12,920 nucleotides of DNA from a bacterium (GCA_030641105.1 DAOWHZ010000083.1:1-12920), one strand, 5' to 3'; counted from the first letter of the stretch, positions 5,246 through 11,962 are shown. Numbers and translations: made by a program. The notes: generated by a model not told the origin, from the letters alone.

Positions 5246-6625
5246 ATGACAAAAGAAAAAAACACAATTAAAGACAACAGTAATGATTTTGCTAATTTAT
5301 TAAAACAAGACATAATTAAAGTTTCTCAAGTCGGCGATATAGTTACCGGTGTTGTTTTGTCAGCCTCCAAAGCCGAAGTAAGATTAGATATTGACGGTGT
5401 AATTACCGGCATTGTACGCGGGCGCGAACTTTATCAAGAAGCAGAAGAGTATGCTAATTTAAAACCCGGTGATAAAATTGAAGCAACCGTGATTGAGGAG
5501 GAAAATGAAAACGGTGAGCTGGAATTATCATTTAGACATGCTGGCCAGCAAAGAGCCTGGACTAATTTAATTGATGCTTATGAAAATAAAAAAATTATTC
5601 AGGTTAAAGTTAATGATGCTAATAAAGGCGGTTTAATAGTGAGTTTTGGCCAAATTGCCGGTTTTCTGCCAGTTTCTCAATTAGCCCCGGAAAATTACCC
5701 TCGTGTTAGCGGCGGTGATAGAGGTAAAATTTTAGAAAAACTAAGGTCATTTGTAAGTAATGAAATTAAAGTAAAAATTGTAACCTTAAATCAGGAAGAG
5801 GAAAAATTCATTGTTAGCGAAAGAGACGCCTGGCAGGAAAAGCAAAAGGACATAATTTTAAAATATAAAGTCGGTAGCTCGGTTGAAGGTAAAATTACTG
5901 CTATTACTGATTTTGGCGTATTTATCACTTTTGACAAAGACTTAGAAGGTTTAATTCATATTAGCGAATTAGCTTGGCAGCGCATTGATAATCCGTCTGA
6001 TTTATTTAAAGTTGGCGATAAAGTTAAGGCTGAAATTATTTCTATTGATGGCTCAAAGATTTTTTTGTCAGCTAAAAAGTTAATTAAGGATCCATGGAAA
6101 GAAGTTGCTAAAAAATATAAAAAAGCCCAAGCCGTAACCGGCATCATTCTTAAGGTTAATCCTTTTGGTTTATTTGTAAAGCTAGATAAGGATATTCACG
6201 GGTTGGCCCATATTAGCCAGCTTAATTTGGCGCCAGGCCAGAAAATTAATCAAGTATTTAAAGCTGGTGATAAGCAGAAGTTTATTGTTGCTTCAATTGA
6301 GCCGGAAGAGCATCGGTTAGGGTTGATGGTTGGCAAACAGAAAACAGAAAGCAGACTCGCCGACGCTACATCCGTCGCTTCCGCCTCCGCTAAAGCTACG
6401 GCGGATAAAAAAGCTATGGATGTTAAAGAAGCTATGGCGGGCAAGAAACAGAAAGCAGACGGCGGTGTTGTTTTTAATACATCTGTTGTTTCTTCTTCTG
6501 CTACATCCGTCACTAAAGTTTTGGATGTTAAAAAAGTTGCGAAAGATAAAAAAATTGTAGCGAGCAAAGAACAGGTTGCAAAAAAAGATGTTGGGAAAGA
6601 TGGTGCGAAGGAAATTAAAAAGTAA
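5246..6625 (+). CDS. rpsA: S1 RNA-binding domain protein, ribosomal protein S1-like
   Basis: The product has 459 residues with four S1 (OB-fold) domains at about 28-97, 115-192, 208-277 and 293-363. The third (GKITAITDFGVFITF, then GLIHISEL) and fourth (GIILKVNPFGLFVKL, then GLAHISQL) are the most canonical. Four-domain S1 proteins help 30S subunits bind mRNA, which would matter in an organism whose genes mostly lack Shine-Dalgarno sites. Residues 364-459 form a Lys/Ala/Ser-rich, low-complexity tail built partly from inserted repeat DNA: SAKATADK at 381-388, and two diverged copies of a unit containing DVK (around 392 and 427). The tail is probably disordered. The ATG at 5246 directly follows a repeat and has no Shine-Dalgarno site. 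The symbol rests on domain number and is less certain than the family. Confidence 0.85.
   Translation: MTKEKNTIKDNSNDFANLLKQDIIKVSQVGDIVTGVVLSASKAEVRLDIDGVITGIVRGRELYQEAEEYANLKPGDKIEATVIEEENENGELELSFRHAGQQRAWTNLIDAYENKKIIQVKVNDANKGGLIVSFGQIAGFLPVSQLAPENYPRVSGGDRGKILEKLRSFVSNEIKVKIVTLNQEEEKFIVSERDAWQEKQKDIILKYKVGSSVEGKITAITDFGVFITFDKDLEGLIHISELAWQRIDNPSDLFKVGDKVKAEIISIDGSKIFLSAKKLIKDPWKEVAKKYKKAQAVTGIILKVNPFGLFVKLDKDIHGLAHISQLNLAPGQKINQVFKAGDKQKFIVASIEPEEHRLGLMVGKQKTESRLADATSVASASAKATADKKAMDVKEAMAGKKQKADGGVVFNTSVVSSSATSVTKVLDVKKVAKDKKIVASKEQVAKKDVGKDGAKEIKK
6365..6576 (+). repeat. Diverged internal duplication in the S1 tail
   Basis: GCTACATCCGTC occurs at 6365-6376 and 6500-6511. In both places it is followed by CTAAAG, then by TGGATGTTAAA and a Lys-rich stretch. 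The first copy additionally carries the palindrome at 6380-6405. The pattern suggests that the tail grew by duplication plus insertion. Confidence 0.6.
6380..6405. repeat. Small palindromic element inside the S1 reading frame
   Basis: TCCGCC (6380-6385) and GGCGGA (6400-6405) form a stem around TCCGCTAAAGCTAC. In frame it encodes part of the SASAKATADK segment. A related element with a different but still paired stem lies at 9733-9758. Confidence 0.7.
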
Positions 6626-6638
6626 GAAAATAAGCAAT

Positions 6639-6667
6639 TTGACTAAATATAATATTTGTGATATAGT
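6639..6667 (+). promoter_or_regulatory. Extended -10 promoter for secG
   Basis: TTGACT (6639-6644), a 17-base spacer and TATAGT (6662-6667), with TGA just before the -10. The predicted start near 6674 leaves only about five bases before the ATG at 6679, so the mRNA would be almost leaderless. A second possible -10, TATAAT at 6648-6653, lacks a -35. Confidence 0.6.
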
Positions 6668-6678
6668 ATAAATATTCT

Positions 6679-6897
6679 ATGAAACTTATTCAAATCATTC
6701 AAATGATTATTGCCGTGTTATTAATAGCAGTGATTTTGCTGCAAAGCCGAGGTACCGGCCTTTCTGGTGTATTTGGCGGAGCTAGCAGTGTTTATCGCAC
6801 TAAAAGAGGCATTGAAAAAACTTTATTTACTGCCACAATTGCGCTTGCTGTACTATACTTTTTAGTTTCATTAGCTGGGGTTATATATAAGGGCTAA
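6679..6897 (+). CDS. secG: Preprotein translocase subunit SecG
   Basis: The product is a 72-residue protein with two transmembrane helices, about residues 3-21 and 50-69. They are joined by the typical SecG loop QSRGTGLSGVFGGASSVYRT, which is rich in Gly and Ser, followed by KRGIEKTL. SecG associates with SecYE in the inner membrane and aids SecA-driven export. The length is normal for the family. The gene follows the S1-domain gene by 53 bases and has its own promoter in that gap. There is no Shine-Dalgarno site before the ATG, in line with a leaderless or near-leaderless transcript. Confidence 0.93.
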   Translation: MKLIQIIQMIIAVLLIAVILLQSRGTGLSGVFGGASSVYRTKRGIEKTLFTATIALAVLYFLVSLAGVIYKG

Positions 6898-6898
6898 A

Positions 6899-6988
6899 CT
6901 CCCACAAATCAACAAATCAACAACAAATTTACAAATATTTACATTTCGTATTTGTAGATTTGTGAAAGGATTTGTTGATTTGTGGGAG
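6899..6988. repeat. Nested 90-bp palindrome between secG and the solute-binding protein gene
   Basis: The outer arms, 6899-6918 and 6969-6988, are perfectly complementary over 20 bp. An inner stem, 6925-6937 with 6949-6961, pairs over 13 bp with one G-U. The outer arm repeats the word ACAAATCAAC/AAATC. No T-run follows, so it is probably a repeat element rather than a standard terminator. It would fold in a read-through transcript 15 bases before the next gene's GTG start. Confidence 0.9.
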
Positions 6989-7003
6989 CTAAATTATTAA
7001 ATC

Positions 7004-8977
7004 GTGGACTCATCTAATTCTAAAATTATTCAACTAATAAATAAAGTGAAAATAGCTTTGTCTAATTTTTATTTGTATATATTTGGAATAGCGCGAAAAG
7101 TATTTAAATTGGAAAATGGCCAGGTTAGTAATGGCCAGCAACAAATTGATATAGATAAAAAGTTAGTTTTTTCTTTAGCAAAATCCAGGATCCCTAAATT
7201 AAAGCAACTTAAATATTTTAAACGATTTTTAAGCAACAGAGAAATTTGGATAATTAATTTTTGCGCGCTAATTGTTTTAGTTAGTTCAGTGTTTTTAGTT
7301 GTCAGGTTTTATAAATCTCATTTGCAGGTTGTGCCAATTTCTGGCGGTGAATATATTGAAGGATTGATTGGCGCGCCAAAATATATTAATCCGCTTTATG
7401 CCAGTGTTAGCGATGTTGATAATGACATTACTAATTTAATTTTTTCTTCATTATTTAAGCGCGGCAAAAACGGAGAGCTAATTAATGACTTAGCTGAAAG
7501 TTATGAAATTAGCCGGGATAATAAAATTTATACCTTTAAAATAAAACAGGAGGTTAGTTGGCATAACAAGAGCAGGCTAACAGTTGATGATATTACATTT
7601 ACTTTTAATTGCATTAAGGATAAACAATATAAATCACCTTGGCGCGCCAGTTTTACCGGAGTTGAATTAGAAAAGATAGATGAAAATACTGTTCAATTTA
7701 TTTTAGCCGAGCCATATGCAGCTTTCCTGGATTTATTGACTTTTGGCATTTTACCGCAAGAATTATGGCAGCAAATTTCAGCGGATACCGCTAATTTAGC
7801 CGGATTAAATTTAGAGCCAATCGGTTCTGGCCCGTATAAATTTAAATCATCGGTTAAAGATAAAAAAACAGGCAGCATTAGATCTTATAATTTAATTAGC
7901 AATGAAAATTATTATAGAGACAAGCCATATATTAATGAATTGTCTTTTAAATTTTTTCCCGGTTTTGAGGAAGCAGTTGCTAGTTTAAATCAAGGCTTAA
8001 TTGACGGCATTAGTTATTTGCCCAGGCAGATTAAAAATGAAATAGCGGCCCAAGATGCTCTTAATTGTTATCAGTTAAATTTGCCGCAGCTAACCGCAAT
8101 ATTTTTAAATCAAAAAGCTAATTCAGCCATTAGCGATAAAAAAGTAAGGCAAGCTTTGGTTTTGGCAATTGATAAGAATAAAATAATTAGCGAAATATTG
8201 GGGGATGAAGCCCGTTTAATTGACAGCCCGATTTTGCCTGACAGTTTTGCTTATAACCCCGAGATTAAAAAGTATAAATATAACATTGAAGAAGCAACTG
8301 AATTATTAGATCAAGCTGGCTGGGAAACAGCGGAATTAACAGAAGATGACATTAGCCAAGCTGAACAGGATGCGTTATCAGAAGATGAGAAAATCAAACT
8401 GCAAGCTGAAAAAAAATTAGCAATTGGAGCCGGCAAGTGGCGGACCAAAGATAATGAATTTTTAATTCTTAAATTAACCACGGTTGACAACGAAGAAAAT
8501 ATGCAAATAGCCCAAGCAATTAGTGAATTTTGGCAAGAAATTAATATTAGAACCGCAGTTGAACTTATTCCAGCCAATCAAATTCAAAGCGTAATAATTA
8601 AACCAAGAAATTTTATTGCTTTATTATATAGTGAAATAGTTGGAGCTGACCCGGATCCTTATCCATTTTGGCATTCTTCGCAGATTGGCGAAAGTGGCCT
8701 GAATATTACTGATTATGTTAATAAAGAAGTTGATGCTTTGCTTGAAGACGCGCGTTTAACATCTGATATTGAAGCACGCAAGGAAAAGTACAAAAAGTTT
8801 CAGGAAATTATAGCTGAAGAAGCGCCTGCTATTTTTCTTTACAGCCCGACTTATACTTATGTGCAGAGCAAAAAGGTTAAGGGCTTTGATGTCCGAAATA
8901 TTTTAATTCCCCGGGATCGGTTTGCTAATATTGCTGAATGGTATGTTAAGACGGGGAAGAAATTGGTGTGGGATTGA
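7004..8977 (+). CDS. Membrane-anchored family 5 solute-binding protein (oligopeptide/nickel type)
   Basis: The product has 657 residues. About 80 hydrophilic N-terminal residues rich in Lys precede a single transmembrane helix (81-101), so the large domain should face outward. That domain shows family 5 features: NPLYASVSDVDNDITNLIFSSLF near 129-151, LAESYEIS, YTFKIKQEVSWH with DDITFTFN, GSGPYKF, VRQALVLAIDKNKI, and the C-terminal AEEAPAIFLYSP. Such proteins bind oligopeptides or similar ligands for an ABC importer, but no permease or ATPase gene lies beside it. A charged Glu/Asp/Lys-rich stretch (about 447-470) interrupts the C-lobe. An in-frame TAA at 6998-7000 lies two codons upstream, and no ATG follows for over 100 codons, so the GTG at 7004 is the likely start. 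It may be cotranscribed with secG. Confidence 0.88.
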   Translation: MDSSNSKIIQLINKVKIALSNFYLYIFGIARKVFKLENGQVSNGQQQIDIDKKLVFSLAKSRIPKLKQLKYFKRFLSNREIWIINFCALIVLVSSVFLVVRFYKSHLQVVPISGGEYIEGLIGAPKYINPLYASVSDVDNDITNLIFSSLFKRGKNGELINDLAESYEISRDNKIYTFKIKQEVSWHNKSRLTVDDITFTFNCIKDKQYKSPWRASFTGVELEKIDENTVQFILAEPYAAFLDLLTFGILPQELWQQISADTANLAGLNLEPIGSGPYKFKSSVKDKKTGSIRSYNLISNENYYRDKPYINELSFKFFPGFEEAVASLNQGLIDGISYLPRQIKNEIAAQDALNCYQLNLPQLTAIFLNQKANSAISDKKVRQALVLAIDKNKIISEILGDEARLIDSPILPDSFAYNPEIKKYKYNIEEATELLDQAGWETAELTEDDISQAEQDALSEDEKIKLQAEKKLAIGAGKWRTKDNEFLILKLTTVDNEENMQIAQAISEFWQEINIRTAVELIPANQIQSVIIKPRNFIALLYSEIVGADPDPYPFWHSSQIGESGLNITDYVNKEVDALLEDARLTSDIEARKEKYKKFQEIIAEEAPAIFLYSPTYTYVQSKKVKGFDVRNILIPRDRFANIAEWYVKTGKKLVWD

Positions 8978-9268
8978 TTTCGCGTAACACCGCAAATGCT
9001 TCGCAAAACGGGGCAAGCGTGGAACGCCGCGTAACGCAATCGCCGCCCAGCCGTAAACGGCAGGGCTATGAATTAGGTTTTTAAGCCCGCTGAAGCGGGC
9101 TATATAAACAAACGTGGTTAGAATAGCCCTGTTTACAGGGCTTAAAAAACCAAAACATAGCGTAGGTATTTATGCCTATGCGGTGGGGATGGTTGCGTAT
9201 CAAGTTTCATAGAAAAGAAAATAACAATTTTTTATTTAATTGAATTCTTTTGAAATTTTTTTTGGAAT
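8978..9268. repeat. Gene-free gap with a cluster of hairpins
   Basis: No gene is seen. CGCGTAAC occurs twice (8981-8988 and 9028-9035). Four hairpins follow: GCCC-A-GCCG...CGGC-A-GGGC (9045-9066), AGCCCGC/GCGGGCT with a TGAA loop (9084-9101), AGCCCTGT/ACAGGGCT (9125-9142), and GCGTAGG/CCTATGC with one G-U (9160-9181). The first and third are related inverted copies sharing AGCCCTG with TTTAC. The second could end transcription of the solute-binding protein gene but lacks a T-run. Bases 9200-9268 show nothing clear. Confidence 0.7.
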
Positions 9269-9303
9269 AAAAAAACTCGCCCAAGCCAATAACTTAAGCG
9301 AGT
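9269..9303 (-). terminator. Intrinsic terminator of the 98-residue minus-strand gene
   Basis: Read on the minus strand, ACTCGCTTAAG (9303-9293) pairs with CTTGGGCGAGT (9285-9275) over 11 positions, two of them G-U, around a 7-base loop. It is followed by seven T. This is a textbook Rho-independent terminator just after the gene ending at 9324. Confidence 0.9.
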
Positions 9304-9323
9304 CCAAGATGTAGCGTAATTTT

Positions 9324-9620
9324 TTACGCCTTGTTGGTCTTTTCAGGTGTAGCGATGTCCAAAAACAGCTCGTCTGTCAGAAGTCTACCAACATTGTCCA
9401 GTAAGCAGTCTGCCTTGATTTGACGAAGAGTCTTGACGACATCCTCACGATGCTTTTCAGGAATAATTATCCTTTTGAGTATCTCAATTTCAGTGTACAA
9501 TATTCCCATATGTGTAGCGATCATAAAGAAATCGTTGACGGACTTGTCTCTGCTTAATGCTTTGGCTACTTCGCCGATCATCTCCACAATAACCTCATGC
9601 GCTGGTTTCTTGTTGCTCAT
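9324..9620 (-). CDS. Hypothetical protein, 98 residues
   Basis: I do not recognise a family. The product begins MSNKKPAHEVIVEMIGEV and ends ATPEKTNKA. It is soluble, mostly helical in appearance, with alternating charged and hydrophobic residues, one Cys (DCLLD) and no signal peptide or membrane segment. The ATG at 9618-9620 is preferred over the GTG one codon upstream because AAGGAGG lies 7 bases before it. The gene has a promoter-like region upstream and its own terminator, so it forms a complete single-gene unit convergent with the solute-binding protein gene. One 60-base sample counts 43 percent G+C, higher than most neighbours and close to the GH130 gene, which may point to a shared foreign origin or simply different codon selection. 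Confidence 0.8.
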   Translation of the reverse strand: MSNKKPAHEVIVEMIGEVAKALSRDKSVNDFFMIATHMGILYTEIEILKRIIIPEKHREDVVKTLRQIKADCLLDNVGRLLTDELFLDIATPEKTNKA

Positions 9621-9627
9621 CACTAAT

Positions 9628-9634
9628 CCTCCTT
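9628..9634 (-). promoter_or_regulatory. Strong Shine-Dalgarno site of the 98-residue gene
   Basis: AAGGAGG reads on the minus strand, 7 bases before the ATG at 9620 and only 4 before the GTG at 9623. The spacing favours the ATG. Confidence 0.85.
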
Positions 9635-9695
9635 ATTTTTTTTCAAGTTAATAAAAAGATCCAAAACAATAACCCTTAACCTCTCAAAACCTTAT

Positions 9696-9724
9696 ATTAT
9701 AAATCCAAATTTGTCAAGGGTCCA
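9696..9724 (-). promoter_or_regulatory. Promoter-like region for the 98-residue gene
   Basis: On the minus strand a perfect TATAAT (9701-9696) lies 17 bases from TGGACC (9724-9719). A perfect TTGACA (9717-9712) is also present, but only 10 bases from TATAAT and 15 from an overlapping TATAAG. Which pair is used cannot be decided from sequence. Confidence 0.45.
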
Positions 9725-9732
9725 CCTTTGCT

Positions 9733-9758
9733 CCCACTTCCGCTAAAGCTATGGTGGG
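9733..9758. repeat. Small palindromic element upstream of tRNA-Leu
   Basis: CCCAC (9733-9737) and GTGGG (9754-9758) form a stem around TTCCGCTAAAGCTATG. The loop sequence CCGCTAAAGCTA is identical to that of the element at 6380-6405, while the stem bases differ on both sides yet remain paired. Confidence 0.65.
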
Positions 9759-9788
9759 TAAAAAAGTTATTGAGGATAAAATACAAAT

Positions 9789-9872
9789 GCCGATGTGGTG
9801 AAATTGGTAGACACGCAGCGTTCAGGGCGCTGTGGGAGCAATCCCGTGTGGGTTCAACTCCCACCATCGGCA
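9789..9872 (+). tRNA. tRNA-Leu (anticodon CAG)
   Basis: An 84-base cloverleaf. The acceptor stem is GCCGATG (9789-9795) with CATCGGC (9865-9871) and discriminator A9872. The D-arm contains TGGTGAAATTGGTAGACA. The anticodon stem CAGCG/CGCTG encloses the loop TTCAGGG, with CAG at 9823-9825. A long variable arm GGGA-GCAA-TCCC is typical of class II leucine tRNA, and the T-arm is GTGGG TTCAACT CCCAC. The 3' CCA is not encoded (CAA follows), so it must be added after transcription. A TAAAAT (9777-9782) sits at -10 distance from the first base, with no good -35. Confidence 0.96.
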
Positions 9873-9894
9873 CAACTTCATTAATAATAAATAA

Positions 9895-9968
9895 AATCTT
9901 ATTAATCTTATAAATCCCTGCTAATTTATTTGTGCAGGTAGGGATTTATATGATTTATATGATAATAG
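9895..9968. repeat. Dispersed palindromic repeat, copy 2 (short AT core)
   Basis: TATAAATCCCT (9909-9919) and AGGGATTTATA (9940-9950) are complementary arms around a 20-base core. The outer flanks match copy 1 at 4129-4246 in the opposite orientation: 9895-9919 equals the complement of 4222-4246, and 9940-9968 matches the complement of 4129-4157 at 27 of 29 positions. The core lacks the G/C-rich palindrome. The element ends 4 bases before the RNase J start codon. Confidence 0.9.
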
Positions 9969-9972
9969 AATT

Positions 9973-11799
9973 ATGATTACAAAATACAAAAGTACAACCA
10001 CAAAACAACCAAGAACAAGAACTGCCGCAAGACCAGCCAGCAGGCGTTTTGTTAGTGCTAAAAAAATTAGCCAGCCCAACGGCAACAAACTAAAAGTAAT
10101 GTGCCTGGGCGGACTGGAAGAAGTCGGTCGCAATATGACAGTTATGGAATATGGCGAGGACATTATTATTATTGATATGGGCTTGCAGTTTCCTGAAGAA
10201 GATATGCCGGGGATTGATTATATTATTCCAGATATTACTTATCTTAAGAATAAAATCAACAGAATTCGCGGGGTAATTATTACGCATGGCCATTATGACC
10301 ATATCGGGGCCATTCCTCACTTAATGGGAGAAATCAACAATCCGCCTATGTTCATGGGAAAATTAACTGCAGGCATAATTAGGAAAAGAGTTGAAGAATA
10401 TAGAAAATGCCCTAAATTAAACATTCAGCAAATAGATGAAAAATCAAACATTAGATTAGGCAAGTCATTCAGGGTTGAATTCCTGCGGGTTAACCATTCT
10501 ATTCCTGACTGCTTTGCTATTATTGTCCATACCCCGCTTGGCATAGTTTTTCATACAGGGGATTTTAAAATTGATTATTCTCCGGTTAATGACAAACCGG
10601 CTGATATTAACCGCATTGCCCAGTTGGGCGGGCAAGGTGTTTTAATGATGATGTCGGACTCTACTAATGCCACAGATCCGGGCTATCAGATTTCCGAATC
10701 TTCAATCGGTGATGAAATGGGCCGGCTGTTTGAAAAAATGCGCGGCAGGATTATTATCGGCACTTTTGCCTCTCAATTAAGCCGTGTGCAAAAAATATTT
10801 GATTTAGCCCATAAGCACGGCAGAAAAATTTATTTGCAAGGCAGAAGCATGAATGATAATGTAGAAATTGCGCATCAAATCGGTTATCTTAAATTTCATC
10901 CCAGTATTTTAATTCATGATCCTGATATTAGACGTTTGCCAGACAATAAAATCATTATTTTGGGCACAGGCGCGCAAGCTGAGAGCAATGCTTTTTTAAT
11001 GCGGGTTGTTAATGGCGAGCATCGTGTTATCAGCTTAAAGCAGGGTGATACAGTTATTTTTTCTTCATCAGTAATTCCCGGCAATGAACGCACTATTCAG
11101 AATTTAAAAGACATGATTGTGCGCCAGGGCGCTAAAGTGATCCATTATATGATGATGGATGTGCATGCCGGGGGACACGGCAAACAGGAAGACTTAAAAT
11201 TAATGATGCGGCTGCTTAAGCCGGAATATTTTATGCCTATTGAAGGCAATCATTATATGTTGCAAGCGCATGCTGATTTAGCCGAGCAGGTTGGTATTCC
11301 CAGGGAAAATATTTTCGTTGCTGATAATGGGCAGGTGGTTGCCCTCACCCCCAGCCCCTCTCCCGCTCGTACCTCACGGGAGAGGGGAGCTTATCAAAGA
11401 GAAAGAGTTATTGGCAGATTAACTCAAGAAAAGGCGCCGACTGAATATGTTATGGTTGACGGGCTTGGCGTGGGCGATGTTTCTAATATTGTGCTGCGCG
11501 ACCGCAGAGTAATGTCTGAAGATGGCATGATTGTGGTTATTGCTACGATTGATTCTAAAACAGGGGAGCCGATTGGCAATCCAGACATTATTTCCCGCGG
11601 GTTTGTTTATATGAAGGAAAACAGGGAATTGATTCAAAATACCCGCATGAAAGTGAAAAAAATAGTTAAGGATCATGATCCGCGTACGCCGGCTGATGTT
11701 GATCATATTAAAAATAAAATTAGAAATGATGTAGGGCAATTTTTGTTTAGCAAAACTAAAAGAAGGCCAATGGTTTTGCCAGTGGTGATAAAAGTATAG
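9973..11799 (+). CDS. rnj: Ribonuclease J (metallo-beta-lactamase/beta-CASP)
   Basis: The product has 608 residues. RNase J degrades and matures RNA by 5'-3' exonuclease and endonuclease activity. After a basic, probably disordered extension (1-38), the metallo-beta-lactamase domain starts at KLKVMCLGGLEEVGRNM. It carries HGHYDH with His105, His107, Asp109 and His110, NHSIPD with His175, and HTGDFK with Asp197. The beta-CASP domain spans about 230-400, with GTGAQAES and DVHAGGHGKQED (His398, His402). The usual C-terminal domain includes GVGDVSNIVLRDRR and SRGFVYM, ending KTKRRPMVLPVVIKV. Two oddities stand out. The last metal-ligand motif reads PIEGNH, with Glu424 where relatives have His. 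Residues 457-473 (ALTPSPSPARTSRERGA) are encoded by a palindromic repeat inserted in frame in the linker. The ATG at 9973 lies 4 bases after another repeat and has no Shine-Dalgarno site. Confidence 0.95.
   Translation: MITKYKSTTTKQPRTRTAARPASRRFVSAKKISQPNGNKLKVMCLGGLEEVGRNMTVMEYGEDIIIIDMGLQFPEEDMPGIDYIIPDITYLKNKINRIRGVIITHGHYDHIGAIPHLMGEINNPPMFMGKLTAGIIRKRVEEYRKCPKLNIQQIDEKSNIRLGKSFRVEFLRVNHSIPDCFAIIVHTPLGIVFHTGDFKIDYSPVNDKPADINRIAQLGGQGVLMMMSDSTNATDPGYQISESSIGDEMGRLFEKMRGRIIIGTFASQLSRVQKIFDLAHKHGRKIYLQGRSMNDNVEIAHQIGYLKFHPSILIHDPDIRRLPDNKIIILGTGAQAESNAFLMRVVNGEHRVISLKQGDTVIFSSSVIPGNERTIQNLKDMIVRQGAKVIHYMMMDVHAGGHGKQEDLKLMMRLLKPEYFMPIEGNHYMLQAHADLAEQVGIPRENIFVADNGQVVALTPSPSPARTSRERGAYQRERVIGRLTQEKAPTEYVMVDGLGVGDVSNIVLRDRRVMSEDGMIVVIATIDSKTGEPIGNPDIISRGFVYMKENRELIQNTRMKVKKIVKDHDPRTPADVDHIKNKIRNDVGQFLFSKTKRRPMVLPVVIKV
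11343..11387. repeat. G/C-rich palindromic repeat inside the RNase J gene
   Basis: CCCCTCTCCCG (11355-11365) and CGGGAGAGGGG (11377-11387) form an 11-bp stem with an 11-base loop. The preceding CCTCACCCCCA (11343-11353) is shared exactly with 4166-4176 in repeat copy 1, and the stem is of the same type. It adds about 17 codons in frame with no stop. Confidence 0.85.
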
Positions 11800-11832
11800 C
11801 GGTCGCAACGCGACAATAGGAGCGGTGTGAAC

Positions 11833-11886
11833 GCGGATGCAGTACGTGTACGCGCCGCTTCCACTTCGTTCCAACATTGCATCCGC
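11833..11886. repeat. Inverted repeat after RNase J
   Basis: GCGGATGCA (11833-11841) is complementary to TGCATCCGC (11878-11886). The interior holds GTACGTGTAC and other G/C-rich words. The element is richer in G+C than its surroundings. It lies between the rnj stop and its terminator. Confidence 0.7.
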
Positions 11887-11909
11887 TTGCAACTCGTAAC
11901 TCATAACGC

Positions 11910-11940
11910 AAAAAAAGAAAGCAAGGCGCTTTCTTTTTTT
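11910..11940. terminator. Bidirectional intrinsic terminator between RNase J and the 73-residue gene
   Basis: AAAAAAAGAAAGC (11910-11922) pairs with GCTTTCTTTTTTT (11928-11940) around a 5-base loop. Each strand ends its stem in seven T, so it can stop transcription from both convergent genes. Confidence 0.88.
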
Positions 11941-11962
11941 AATTTTGATTAAAATCTGTTAT

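Noticed and set aside
6250..6637. Minus-strand reading frames opposite the S1 tail
   Set aside because: They arise from the low-complexity, repeat-rich coding strand; the plus frame continues the S1 protein.
9728..9913. A 61-codon plus-strand reading frame over the tRNA region
   Set aside because: It translates through the tRNA-Leu gene and the upstream palindrome; such peptides are a familiar artefact of tRNA genes.
11419..11904. A 161-codon minus-strand frame at the end of RNase J
   Set aside because: It overlaps the conserved RNase J C-terminal domain and the following inverted repeat, and the peptide is rich in His, Asn and Arg as expected for a shadow frame.
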